Below are positions 16,535 through 24,366 of a stretch of DNA of 64,000 nucleotides, piece after piece. Position 1 is the first letter of the stretch, and every line of letters begins with the position of its first letter. Source of the stretch: an uncultured Oscillospiraceae bacterium (lineage in GTDB: Bacteria > Bacillota > Clostridia > Oscillospirales > Oscillospiraceae); the NCBI GenBank assembly GCA_934572335.1, contig CAKTKU010000001.1:179159-243158 (forward strand), written 5' to 3'. Below the pieces are notes generated by a model, which ran no database searches, was not told where the DNA came from, and saw only the letters and a list, made by a program, of their open reading frames with translations. A program made the translations under genes and the position numbers.

Positions 16535-17497
16535 ATGCTAACAGTTCAGAAATTCGGCGGCAGCTCCCTCGCCGATGCAGAAAAGCTGCGCCGCGCGGCA
16601 GACACAGTGCTCTCCGTGCGGCACAGGGGGCAGGATGTCGCCGTGGTGGTCTCCGCCATGGGCGACACGACCGATGAGCTTATCGCCCTCGCGCACGAGC
16701 TGAACCCAGATGCGGACGCGCGCGAGCTTGACGCGCTGATGAGCACGGGGGAGAATCAGTCCGCGGCGCTGCTGGCCATCGCGCTGGAGCGCGCGGGCGC
16801 GCGGGCAATATCCCTCGCGGGCTGGCAGGCGGGGGTTTACACTGACGACAGCCACGGCGGCGCGGCGCTGGAGCTGACATTTCCCAGCCGCGCGGCGGCC
16901 GCGATCAAGGACGGGATCATCCCGGTTGTGGCAGGGTTTCAGGGCGTAGACATACACGGCGATGTGACCACGCTCGGCCGCGGCGGGTCGGACACGAGCG
17001 CTGTCGCGCTTGCCGCGGTGCTGGGCGCTGACCGCTGCGAGATATACACGGACGTCAACGGTGTTTACACCGCCGACCCTCGGCTCGTTCCTGGGGCGCG
17101 GCGCGTGAATGAAATAGACTTTCGCGATATGCTGCTGCTCGCCCGCGCGGGGTCGCAGGTTCTGCACCCCGGCTCGGTAGAGCTGGCGATGAGAAGCGGT
17201 GTGGAGCTGCTGGTGCTGTCGAGTGCGGGGGAGCCGGGGCGCACGGCGGTGCACATGCTGGACGGCGCGCGCCGCCCGGACTTCGCGGGCGTGACGCGCA
17301 GCGCCGAGGATCAGACCGTCACGCTCGTGGGCGCGGGGTGCCGCTCGCACACGCTGCCGGAGCTCGCATCCGCGCTCTCCGCGGCGGACATACGTGTGCG
17401 CGGCGGGCGTATGGGCGAGGGGTACGCGAGCGTCAGGGTGGACGCGGAGCAGCTGATCTTCGCGCTGCAAACGTTGCACCGCTACGTGTTCGAGTAG
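16535..17497 (+). CDS. Aspartate kinase with a single ACT domain
   Basis: A 320-residue protein that phosphorylates aspartate, the first step to lysine, threonine and methionine. Kinase motifs are present: KFGGSSLAD at the start, VVSAMGDTTDEL, LMSTGENQSAAL, TLGRGGSDTSAVALA and ITDVNGVYTADPR-like YTDVNGVYTADPR. Monofunctional aspartokinases have about 400 residues with two ACT domains; here only about 75 residues follow the kinase, and these match the second ACT (VTLVGAGCRSH..). The first ACT, usually the lysine or threonine contact, seems absent. Start chosen from GGAGGG 6 bases upstream. It is transcribed alone. Confidence 0.88.
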   Translation: MLTVQKFGGSSLADAEKLRRAADTVLSVRHRGQDVAVVVSAMGDTTDELIALAHELNPDADARELDALMSTGENQSAALLAIALERAGARAISLAGWQAGVYTDDSHGGAALELTFPSRAAAAIKDGIIPVVAGFQGVDIHGDVTTLGRGGSDTSAVALAAVLGADRCEIYTDVNGVYTADPRLVPGARRVNEIDFRDMLLLARAGSQVLHPGSVELAMRSGVELLVLSSAGEPGRTAVHMLDGARRPDFAGVTRSAEDQTVTLVGAGCRSHTLPELASALSAADIRVRGGRMGEGYASVRVDAEQLIFALQTLHRYVFE

Positions 17498-17512
17498 AGG
17501 ATATATGCATGG

Positions 17513-17547
17513 AAAAGGCGCGCTGACAGTCGGTCGGCGCGCCTTTT
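17513..17547 (+). terminator. Terminator of the aspartokinase gene
   Basis: Perfect 11-bp stem AAAAGGCGCGC / GCGCGCCTTTT. It lies between convergent genes and may act in both directions. Confidence 0.85.
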
Positions 17548-17563
17548 GGCGTGGCATATGCGG

Positions 17564-18508
17564 TTATATTATGCCGAGGCTTTTAAATAGGACGCTCCAC
17601 AGATACAGCGTCACGGAGCAGAGCGCGCTCGTGGCGATGACGATGTCCCCGGCGAGCTCGCCGTCGCCGCCCATGTGCTGCGCCATTGTGAACGATGCCA
17701 CAGCCGCCGATGAGCCGAAAACGCCGATCAGCCCGGCAAACTCCACCCCGCGGAAGCCCATCGCCACGGCGACGGAGAGGAAAATGGCGGGGATGACGAC
17801 AAGGCGCATGGTGCACACCTGCACAAGGTCACGCGCGTGGAGGCGGAGGCTGTCAAAGCGGAAGAACGCACCGAGGAGGAAGAGCATGAGCGGGCTGCCG
17901 ACCTTGCCAAGCTCCGTGACGGTCTTGGCGAGGGGCTTGGGGAGCGTTATATGCAGCGCGGCAAAGAGAATGCCAAGGAGCGAGGCGATGATGAGCGGAT
18001 TTTCAATGACGTCGATGAGGATACGCAGGGGCTTGAGCTTTTTGCCGCTGAACGTTTCCAGACATATCACGGCGAGCGCGTTATAAAGCGGCACGACCGC
18101 CACCATCAGCACAGCCACCGGTGCCATGTCCTCACCCTCCATCAGCGCAGAGGCGAGCGGCAGCCCAATCATGACGAAGTTCGAGCGGTAGATGCCCTGT
18201 ATATACACGCTCTGCTTGTGCTTATCGCGCACGAAGAGCAGCGCGTACACCGTGCCGAGCGCGAACGCGGCGAGCACCCCAACGACCGCGAAGATCAGCA
18301 GCCGCGGGCGCACGGCGGAGGCGATGTCGGACGTGTATATGTTGCAGAAGAGCATCGCCGGCATGAACACCTTGAAGGCGAGGTTGTTCATCATGCTGAC
18401 GTCGCGGTCGCCAAGCAGCTTGAGCTGCCGGGAGACGAAGCCCGTCGCCATCAGCAGAAACGTCGGCAGAACGGCGTTGAGGCATACGATCAATATGTGA
18501 GTGTCCAT
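17564..18508 (-). CDS. AEC family (auxin efflux carrier-like) transporter
   Basis: A 314-residue integral membrane protein with about ten helices in two halves, the AEC layout. N-terminal signature: NAVLPTFLLMATGFVSRQLKLL and NNLAFKVFMPAMLFCNIY; C-terminal half includes MRLVVIPAIFLSVAVAMGF and VFGSSAAVASFTMAQHMGGD. Bacterial members export or import organic acids such as malate; the substrate here is unknown. AAGGAG lies 8 bases before the ATG at 18508. It follows the PurN-like gene in the same direction with a hairpin in between. Confidence 0.9.
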   Translation of the reverse strand: MDTHILIVCLNAVLPTFLLMATGFVSRQLKLLGDRDVSMMNNLAFKVFMPAMLFCNIYTSDIASAVRPRLLIFAVVGVLAAFALGTVYALLFVRDKHKQSVYIQGIYRSNFVMIGLPLASALMEGEDMAPVAVLMVAVVPLYNALAVICLETFSGKKLKPLRILIDVIENPLIIASLLGILFAALHITLPKPLAKTVTELGKVGSPLMLFLLGAFFRFDSLRLHARDLVQVCTMRLVVIPAIFLSVAVAMGFRGVEFAGLIGVFGSSAAVASFTMAQHMGGDGELAGDIVIATSALCSVTLYLWSVLFKSLGII

Positions 18509-18566
18509 TTAATGCTCCTTGGTTTTAAAACTAGGCGACACTATACCACATTCGCGCGGATAATAC

Positions 18567-18596
18567 AACAGCACCCGGAAATGCTCCGGGTGCTGA
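18567..18596 (-). terminator. Weak terminator after the PurN-like gene
   Basis: An 11-bp stem CAGCACCCGGA / TCCGGGTGCTG, with only a weak T-rich tail on the minus strand (TTGTATT). Confidence 0.55.
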
Positions 18597-18609
18597 AAAA
18601 CGTATGTAC

Positions 18610-19224
18610 TTATTTATTGATCACGACGCGGTTGCCGTGGATGGAGAGCTTGCCCGCGCAGTAGAGCGCGACAGCCTGGGAGAGGATCTTCCATTCGCCC
18701 TCCTCCATGACGCGCTGGCGGAGACTGTCTGGCGTGTCGGTCGGCAGGACCTCCACCGCCTTTTGCAATATGATGTTGCCCACGCGCCCGTCGCCGTCGG
18801 CAAAGTACGCCGTGGCGCCGGTCATCTTCACGCCGCGCTCCAGCGCCGCGCGGCACACATCGCCCTCAACGTCCTCAAACGCGGGGTACATGGCGGGGTA
18901 GGTGCCGATCATGCGGTTTTTGAACTGGTACGGCACGACGCCGAGCGGGAGATTGTACCCCGCGAGTATCACAAGCTCGATATCCATGTCGCGCAGCTTG
19001 TTGGCGATGGCCATGCTGTGGCTTGTCATGTTCGGGAACAGCTCCGGGTCGACCACATACGCCGGCACACCGGCGTTGAGCGCGCGCTTCATCGCATAAA
19101 CGTCCTTCTCCGGCGAGATGACCGCCACAAGCTCAAAATTTTCAATTTCCTTAAAATACATGGAATCCAGAATAGCTTGGAGCTTTGCCCCGTCGCCGGA
19201 CACCAATGCCGCCGCTCTGACCAT
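18610..19224 (-). CDS. PurN-like formyltransferase homologue lacking catalytic residues
   Basis: A 204-residue protein aligning over its whole length with glycinamide ribonucleotide formyltransferase: LVSGDGAKLQAILDS matches the phosphate-binding start of PurN, VILAGYNLPL the core strand, and TDTPDSLRQRVMEEGEW the C-terminal part. The catalytic triad of E. coli PurN (Asn106, His108, Asp144) is not kept: 'NIHPSLLP' reads GTYPAMYP and 'LDGGPVILQ' reads GRVGNIILQ. It therefore probably does not formylate GAR by the known mechanism; it may be a binding protein or act on another substrate. No other purine genes are nearby. Confidence 0.8.
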   Translation of the reverse strand: MVRAAALVSGDGAKLQAILDSMYFKEIENFELVAVISPEKDVYAMKRALNAGVPAYVVDPELFPNMTSHSMAIANKLRDMDIELVILAGYNLPLGVVPYQFKNRMIGTYPAMYPAFEDVEGDVCRAALERGVKMTGATAYFADGDGRVGNIILQKAVEVLPTDTPDSLRQRVMEEGEWKILSQAVALYCAGKLSIHGNRVVINK

Positions 19225-19423
19225 ACTTTTTTACCCCCGCGGGTCTCCCAAACCCGCAAATCCTCCCGCTATGCAAAACTCGGTACTTGTGCACCGGGGA
19301 GTTTCAAGGTATAATGAACTGCGTTCGCGAAACGCATTCGCAGTTATATACGACCTTTTTTCTCTGTATTTATACATTATACTGTATTCCTCGCACAAGG
19401 TCAAGGCATGGAGGCACAAGTTT

Positions 19424-20551
19424 ATGACAGAAATTTTTCTTATACGGCACACTCAGGCGGAGGGCAACCTTTACCGCATGATGCAGGGACACTGGGACGG
19501 CGACGTCACCGCCCACGGGTGGGAGCAGATCGCCGCGCTGGCGGAGCGGCTGCGCAATGTGCCGATAGACGCGGTATATTCGAGCGACCTGTACAGGGCG
19601 CGGATGACGGCGGGTGCCGTGACGAAGTATCACCCGCTCACGCTGAACATTGACAAGCGTCTGCGCGAGATCGACGTGGGGCCGTGGGAGACGGGATTTT
19701 TCGGCAATATATTTCATGATTTCCCCGACGAGGCGGAGAAGTTCGTCCGCCGCCCGTCGCAGTGGCACATAGACGGCGCGGAGACGTTCATGGACGTGCA
19801 GCGCCGCGCCTACCCCACGCTCTGCGAGATCGCGGAGCGGCACGACGGCGAGCGCGTCGCGGTGGTGAGCCACGGCGTGACGATACGCTGCATCATGTCG
19901 AAGATAACCGGCATACCGCTGGATGAGGTGGACGAGCTGCCCATATTCTTCAATACCTCCGTCACGACGCTGGAATACGCCGACGGCGCTTTCACCGTGA
20001 AGGGGGCGAACGACTGCGCCCATCTCGCCGCACTCAACAGCCCCGTGTGGCGCAGGCTCAGCGCCCTGCGCGACACGCCGCTTGATCCGCGCGAGGAGCG
20101 GGAATTTTATGCCGGGTGCTATGCCGACGCATGGCGCGCCGCGCACGGCGATCTTGAGGGGTATGACGAGCAGATGTACCTTGCCGCCGCGCGCAACCAC
20201 CATGACGACTGCCCCGGCGCGGTGCTGAAAATACTCGACGGGGACGAGCCTGTCGGGCTTGTGGACATGGATACGCGCCGCGGCGCGGAGCGCGGCGAGG
20301 GCTGGATCAGCCTTATCTGGCTGCGCGAGGACTACCGCGGCAAGGGCTACGGCATACAGCTGCTCGCGCGGGCGATAAAGACGTACACGAACATGGGGCG
20401 GCGCGAGCTGCGGCTGCACGCGGCGACCGAAAACGAGAGCGTGCTGCATTTTTACGAGAGCTGCGGTTTTGAGCGCCTCGCCGAGGAGAGGCGCGGGAAC
20501 GGAACGCTTTTGCTGATGGGGTGCGAGCTTGGAGAAAAGGCATATGTTTGA
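19424..20551 (+). CDS. Histidine phosphatase-GNAT acetyltransferase fusion
   Basis: A 375-residue two-domain protein. Residues 1-200: phosphoglycerate-mutase-like histidine phosphatase, with LIRHTQAEGN (catalytic His in RH), YSSDLYRARMTA, an ID-GPWE segment and VAVVSHGVTIRC (second His). Residues 215-375: GNAT domain with the acetyl-CoA site ISLIWLREDYRGKGYGIQLL (R/Q-x-x-G-x-G/A) and ATENESVLHFYESCGF. The ATG at 19424 has GGAGG 9 bases upstream; the frame is open further 5'. Substrates unknown. The next gene starts inside its last codons, so it begins a tightly packed operon. Confidence 0.88.
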   Translation: MTEIFLIRHTQAEGNLYRMMQGHWDGDVTAHGWEQIAALAERLRNVPIDAVYSSDLYRARMTAGAVTKYHPLTLNIDKRLREIDVGPWETGFFGNIFHDFPDEAEKFVRRPSQWHIDGAETFMDVQRRAYPTLCEIAERHDGERVAVVSHGVTIRCIMSKITGIPLDEVDELPIFFNTSVTTLEYADGAFTVKGANDCAHLAALNSPVWRRLSALRDTPLDPREEREFYAGCYADAWRAAHGDLEGYDEQMYLAAARNHHDDCPGAVLKILDGDEPVGLVDMDTRRGAERGEGWISLIWLREDYRGKGYGIQLLARAIKTYTNMGRRELRLHAATENESVLHFYESCGFERLAEERRGNGTLLLMGCELGEKAYV

Positions 20552-21650
20552 GGATAGACCTGCGGTCATAAAGCAGCTGCGCATCCCGGAGGGACGGCGG
20601 ATAATCGTCATATCGGACATACACGGCAACCTTGAATACCTCAAGGGCGTGCTGAAAAAGGCGAACTTCGGCGCGGAGGATGAGCTCATCATCGATGGGG
20701 ACTTTCTCGAAAAGGGCGCGGACAGCCTTGGCACGCTGAGATATATAATGGGGCTGTGCCGGGGCGGCAACGTGCACGTCGTGTGCGGCAACTGCGATGA
20801 CTGGTGCATCATCTTCCGGCAGGACGAGCAGATGGACGAGCACCTCATGCACTACATAATGCACAAAAAGCGCGGCATACTCTGGGACATGCTCAACGCC
20901 GCGGGTATTGATCTCTTTGAGACGGGCAGCTTCACCGCCTGCAAGAGGGAGATCGCCCGCGCGTTCGAGCCGGAGTGGCGCTTTCTCGCGTCGCTTCCGC
21001 ACGCGATAGAGACGGAGAACTTTATCTTCGCCCACGCGGCGGTCGACCCTGACAAGCCCCTGCGCGAGCACACCGTGGAGGACCTGCTGCGCTGTGATCA
21101 CTTTATGACGCTGGGGCGCAGCTTTGAAAAATGGGTCGTCGTGGGGCATTACCCCGTGCAGCTGTACGGCACGGACAAGGTCTGCGCCAACCCCATCGTC
21201 GACCGCGAGCATAAGATAGTCAGCATCGACGGCGCGTGCGTCCTCAAGGACGACGGGCAGCTCAACGCTTTCATCATCCCGAATAAATACAGCGAGAATT
21301 TCAGCTTTGTCGCCTATGACTCGTTCCCGGAGCGCGTCGTGCTCGATGATCAGGACGGGAGCGAAACGTCGTACTACATCCGCTGGGGCGACAGTCAGGT
21401 GCGCGTGCTGGAGCGGGGGGAGGAGTTCTCCCGCTGCCGCCATGTGCGCACGGGGTACGAGATGGACATACTGACAAAATACCTCTTTTCCGACAGCGAG
21501 TATACCGACTGCAACGACTGCACGGACTATGTCCTGCCGCTGAAAGCGGGCGACATTGTGCGCGTGGTGGAGGAGACGAGCCGGGGGTACTTCGTCAAGC
21601 ACGGCGGCTGGTCGGGCTGGTACAGGGGCGAGCTGGGCTATGTCCGCTGA
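20544..21650 (+). CDS. Metallophosphoesterase with C-terminal SH3-like domain
   Basis: A 368-residue protein. The calcineurin-like phosphoesterase core shows VISDIHGNLEYL, DGDFLEKG, CGNCDDW (in place of GNHD/E), FAHAAVD and VVGHYPVQ. A middle region ends in a C-terminal SH3-like module (YVLPLKAGDIVRVVEETSRG.. GWSGWYRGELGYV). It resembles bis(5'-nucleosyl)tetraphosphatase/PrpE-like serine/threonine phosphatases, but the target is unknown. Start at 20544 from GGAGAAAAGG; it overlaps the fusion gene by 8 bases and is translationally coupled. Confidence 0.85.
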   Translation: MFEDRPAVIKQLRIPEGRRIIVISDIHGNLEYLKGVLKKANFGAEDELIIDGDFLEKGADSLGTLRYIMGLCRGGNVHVVCGNCDDWCIIFRQDEQMDEHLMHYIMHKKRGILWDMLNAAGIDLFETGSFTACKREIARAFEPEWRFLASLPHAIETENFIFAHAAVDPDKPLREHTVEDLLRCDHFMTLGRSFEKWVVVGHYPVQLYGTDKVCANPIVDREHKIVSIDGACVLKDDGQLNAFIIPNKYSENFSFVAYDSFPERVVLDDQDGSETSYYIRWGDSQVRVLERGEEFSRCRHVRTGYEMDILTKYLFSDSEYTDCNDCTDYVLPLKAGDIVRVVEETSRGYFVKHGGWSGWYRGELGYVR

Positions 21651-21930
21651 TATACTGCGCGCGGCGGGCGACTACGCCGTGATATGGATGATGATAATGA
21701 GCGCGGTGCTCTTCATGCTGATGGGCGTGGACAAGGGGCGCGCAAGGCGCGGAGGGCGGCGCATACCGGAGCGGCGGCTCTTTGCTACGGCGCTCGCTGG
21801 CGGCGCGTTTGGCGGATGGCTGAGTATGTATGTTTTCCGCCACAAGACGCGCCACTGGTATTTCGCGTGGGGCTTCCCCGCGATAGCGCTCGGTGAGGCG
21901 GCGCTGGTGTGGTATTTGAAGACGTTATAG
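21640..21930 (+). CDS. DUF1294 small membrane protein
   Basis: A 96-residue protein with three hydrophobic segments and the DUF1294 signatures: MGVDKGRARRGGRRIPE, ALAGGAFGGWLSMYVFRHKT and the HKTRHWYF motif. The ATG at 21640 overlaps the end of the phosphoesterase gene by 11 bases. Function unknown; the family is common in Firmicutes. Confidence 0.88.
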   Translation: MSADILRAAGDYAVIWMMIMSAVLFMLMGVDKGRARRGGRRIPERRLFATALAGGAFGGWLSMYVFRHKTRHWYFAWGFPAIALGEAALVWYLKTL

Positions 21931-21957
21931 ATTATAGAGTATAAAGATACAGAGACT

Positions 21958-22695
21958 ATGGAGACAAAGATCGAAAGAGTAAAACAGGAGGAAGAGGCAT
22001 TTCTCGAATGCGAGAAGCGATGGGTGTTCGGCGTGCTGATGCTCGTGGGCGGCTTTTTCGGCGGCTTCACGTACACGATACGCGGCGGGGTGTTCTGCAA
22101 CGCGCAGACGGCGAACGTTGTGCTGCTCGCCATTGAGCTGGGGCGCATGAACTGGGGCGGCGCGCTGTACTATGTGATACCGATAAGCGCTTATCTTCTC
22201 GGCGCGATACTTTCGGAGAGCGCGGCGTACTACATAAAGCGGCTGCATCTCATCCGCTGGGACACGCTTTTTATTATCGTGGAGATGATCGCCGTGGTCA
22301 TCCTCGCGCTGCTGCCGGAGAGCGCGCCGTACCAGATAACGCAGGTGGCGGTGAACTTCATCTGCTCCATGCAGTTCAACACCTTCCGTCAGGCGCAGGG
22401 CATACCCATGGCGACGACGTTCTGCACAAACCACATCCGTCAGGTCGGCATCGCGGCGAGCAAGCTGATGCGCCATCGCGGCGGAAAGGCATACGCCGAG
22501 AGGATGTTTTTCCACCTGAAAATGCTGGGGCTGTTCGTGCTGGGCGTGATATGCGCGGTGCTGCTGTGCGACCGCTTTGCCGGGCGGGCGATGTTTTTCG
22601 TGTTGCTGCCGCTGGCGGTGGTGCTGGCAGACCTCATGTATGCCGACCTCAAGGTGGAGCACGGCAAATTCGAGCGCAAGCCAAGAGGACATTGA
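21958..22695 (+). CDS. YoaK family (DUF1275) membrane protein
   Basis: A 245-residue protein with about six helices. Family signatures are GGFFGGFTYTIRGGVFCNAQTANVV, cited here as GGVFCNAQTANVV near residue 40, and QFNTFRQAQGIPMATTFCTN. The role is unknown; some members are annotated as permeases or chromate-resistance-related. The ribosome site before the ATG at 21958 is weak. It probably belongs to the operon beginning at 19424; a strong terminator follows. Confidence 0.88.
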   Translation: METKIERVKQEEEAFLECEKRWVFGVLMLVGGFFGGFTYTIRGGVFCNAQTANVVLLAIELGRMNWGGALYYVIPISAYLLGAILSESAAYYIKRLHLIRWDTLFIIVEMIAVVILALLPESAPYQITQVAVNFICSMQFNTFRQAQGIPMATTFCTNHIRQVGIAASKLMRHRGGKAYAERMFFHLKMLGLFVLGVICAVLLCDRFAGRAMFFVLLPLAVVLADLMYADLKVEHGKFERKPRGH

Positions 22696-22726
22696 GGAAA
22701 GTATAATATATACAGCAATATACAGC

Positions 22727-22765
22727 AAAAGAGCTTGGGGCGGTTTGCTTGCCCCAAGCTCTTTT
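22727..22765. terminator. Bidirectional terminator
   Basis: A perfect 15-bp stem (22727-22741 with 22751-22765) with A and T tracts on both sides. It serves the DUF1275 gene and the convergent DUF378 gene. Confidence 0.92.
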
Positions 22766-22780
22766 CTGCCGATATAAAGC

Positions 22781-22993
22781 TCACATGCCGTCGTCGGTGA
22801 CGGAGTCGGTGCGGAACAGCAGCGACACACACCACAGCGCGGACAGACCCACGAGGGTGTAGACAACGCGGCTGACGGTCGCGGTCTGACCGCCGAACAG
22901 CCACGCGACGATGTCAAAGCGGAAAAGACCAACGCTGCCCCAGTTGATGCCGCCGATTATCGTCAGTATCAGAGCTATGCGATCCATTACCAT
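22781..22993 (-). CDS. DUF378 small membrane protein
   Basis: A 70-residue protein with two hydrophobic helices and the DUF378 signature ILTIIGGINWGSVGLFRFDIVAWLFGG written in parts: GGINWGSVGLF and FDIVAWLFG. Function unknown. GAGGAG lies 10 bases before the ATG at 22993. Confidence 0.9.
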   Translation of the reverse strand: MVMDRIALILTIIGGINWGSVGLFRFDIVAWLFGGQTATVSRVVYTLVGLSALWCVSLLFRTDSVTDDGM

Positions 22994-23122
22994 GTAAAAA
23001 GAACTCCTCTCTTGCGGCGCGGCGATGAGCCGCGCGCCGTATGGTTTCTCCCATAGTCTGTCCCGGTGCAGCGACTTTATGCAAAAAAATTTGCGTTCGA
23101 CAAAACTAGTGTCCGTTCGCTC

Positions 23123-23151
23123 TTTACAATTGCCCGCCGGCGTGCTACATT
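23123..23151 (+). promoter_or_regulatory. Promoter of a candidate small RNA
   Basis: -35 TTTACA (23123-23128), 17-bp spacer, extended -10 TGC-TACATT (23143-23151). No protein gene starts downstream on this strand, but an intrinsic terminator lies about 100 bases ahead. Confidence 0.55.
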
Positions 23152-23157
23152 ATACTC

Positions 23158-23255
23158 ACAGCTTATCCAATTGATCTCCACAGGAGATCAGGCTCATATC
23201 TTTATCCCACAACCCTGTTTTTGGCGGACTGAAGCTATTCGGTCCGCCGCTTTTT
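23158..23255 (+). ncRNA. Candidate small non-coding RNA (about 98 nt)
   Basis: The stretch has a promoter directly before it, a first hairpin GATCTCC-ACA-GGAGATC (23173-23189), a single-stranded CA/T-rich middle and an 11-bp terminator hairpin (23223-23233 with 23238-23248, loop GCTA) followed by GCTTTTT. There is no open frame with a ribosome site. The terminator only has its T-tract on the plus strand, so it is not serving the overlapping minus-strand gene. No known RNA family is recognised; the 3' end overlaps the last codons of the YwaF-like gene in antisense. Confidence 0.5.
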
Positions 23256-24003
23256 ATATGCTCGGTCTGTCCTTTCGCGGAACGGACACAAACGGCGCGT
23301 ATATCACTGCCCACACAGCGGCGATGAGCGGGAAGTAGCCGAGGATATAGCCCGGACGGCCAAGGAACGAAAACCACTCCAGCGGCGAACCGGGGGAGGG
23401 GTAGTTGAGGAACATATAGTTCGTCGCGGTGAGGCGGTCAAATATGAACACGGGCACGGCGAGCGCGAGCATCAGCGGCAGGCATGCTCCGGCGCGGCGG
23501 ATATCCGGGGCAATGTCCCCGGCGAGCACCTGCATGACGACATAGGTGACGATGAGAAAATGCCCGGCAAAGCCCGCGAACGTCAGAAACGACACAAGGG
23601 GGTAGACGCGCCAATCCGGGAAGAGCAGCGCGGCGAGCGCGCCGGGCATACAGAAGGCATAGAGAAACTGCCCCGTCAGCTCGCCGCCGCGCAGGGCGTG
23701 CCACGCCGAGACGTACACTGCCAGCGCGCACAGGTGCAGCGGCAGCCGGTCAACACCGTACAGCCCCGCGAGGGCGAGCAGCGCCGCGCGCGAAAGCTCC
23801 ACCGCGAGCGCGGAGAGCGCCGTGCCAAGCCTCAGCCGCCGTCTCGCCGCGGCGGGCGCGGCAAGGTACGCCCTGCACATTATAAGCGCGAAGATCACCC
23901 CCGCCGCGAGCCACGCGATATGTCCCAAGGAGAACATCCCGAAGCCGCGGGAGCGGAGGCCGTCACCCTCAACCCGAAAGAAATTTGATATAATATCCGA
24001 CAT
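23254..24003 (-). CDS. YwaF/TIGR02206 family membrane protein
   Basis: A 249-residue integral membrane protein with about seven helices. Family signatures: FGMFSLGHIAWLA, LPLHLCALAVYVSAW, and NYMFLNYPSPGSPLEWFSFLG. Function unknown. Two ATGs (24003 and 24021) are possible, neither with a good ribosome site; I take 24003, which starts just before the conserved part. It is divergent from the lysine riboswitch gene. Confidence 0.8.
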   Translation of the reverse strand: MSDIISNFFRVEGDGLRSRGFGMFSLGHIAWLAAGVIFALIMCRAYLAAPAAARRRLRLGTALSALAVELSRAALLALAGLYGVDRLPLHLCALAVYVSAWHALRGGELTGQFLYAFCMPGALAALLFPDWRVYPLVSFLTFAGFAGHFLIVTYVVMQVLAGDIAPDIRRAGACLPLMLALAVPVFIFDRLTATNYMFLNYPSPGSPLEWFSFLGRPGYILGYFPLIAAVWAVIYAPFVSVPRKDRPSI

Positions 24004-24082
24004 TTTATATAGTGTATGCACGCCGCGCGTGCCCTATGCGCGCCTTTCGGCGGAATATCCGCGATTTTCCGGGCGAAAGCTG

Positions 24083-24110
24083 TTGACATTTCGGATATAG
24101 GCTGTATAAT
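24083..24110 (+). promoter_or_regulatory. Promoter of the lysine riboswitch transcript
   Basis: Consensus -35 TTGACA (24083-24088), 16-bp spacer, consensus -10 TATAAT (24105-24110). Confidence 0.88.
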
Positions 24111-24130
24111 GTCGGCAGTGAACATAGTTA

Positions 24131-24290
24131 GATAGAGGTGCGGCTGTCAGGAGTAGCCCCATGCAAGGCGCGGAAACGCCGGGGGCGAAAGGGTCTGCCG
24201 CCGAAGGGCAGCGCGTTTTCCGGTGCGCTGTACCTGGGACGCGGGACAATATCCCGCGGACTGTCATCCCGCACGGGGTGGAGTGCTGTC
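24131..24290 (+). promoter_or_regulatory. Lysine riboswitch (L-box) aptamer
   Basis: The conserved L-box elements appear in order: AGAGGTGC, AGTAGCC, GGGGGCGAAAGGG, GCCGCCGAAGG, GCTGTACCTGGG, CTGTCA and GGAGTGCTGTC. P1 forms between GATAG (24131-24135) and CTGTC (24286-24290). It lies between a strong promoter and a terminator that precedes the transporter gene, so lysine binding should stop transcription (OFF switch). Confidence 0.93.
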
Positions 24291-24311
24291 AGACGGTCAA
24301 GGATTTGCATG

Positions 24312-24346
24312 TCATGAACAGTGTCTGCTCTGTTCATGATTTTTTT
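24312..24346 (+). terminator. Riboswitch-controlled terminator
   Basis: Perfect 10-bp stem TCATGAACAG / CTGTTCATGA (24312-24321 with 24330-24339) followed by TTTTTTT, 20 bases before the transporter ATG. It is the expression platform of the lysine riboswitch. Confidence 0.92.
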
Positions 24347-24366
24347 GTTTTGGGAGGGTACATTTA

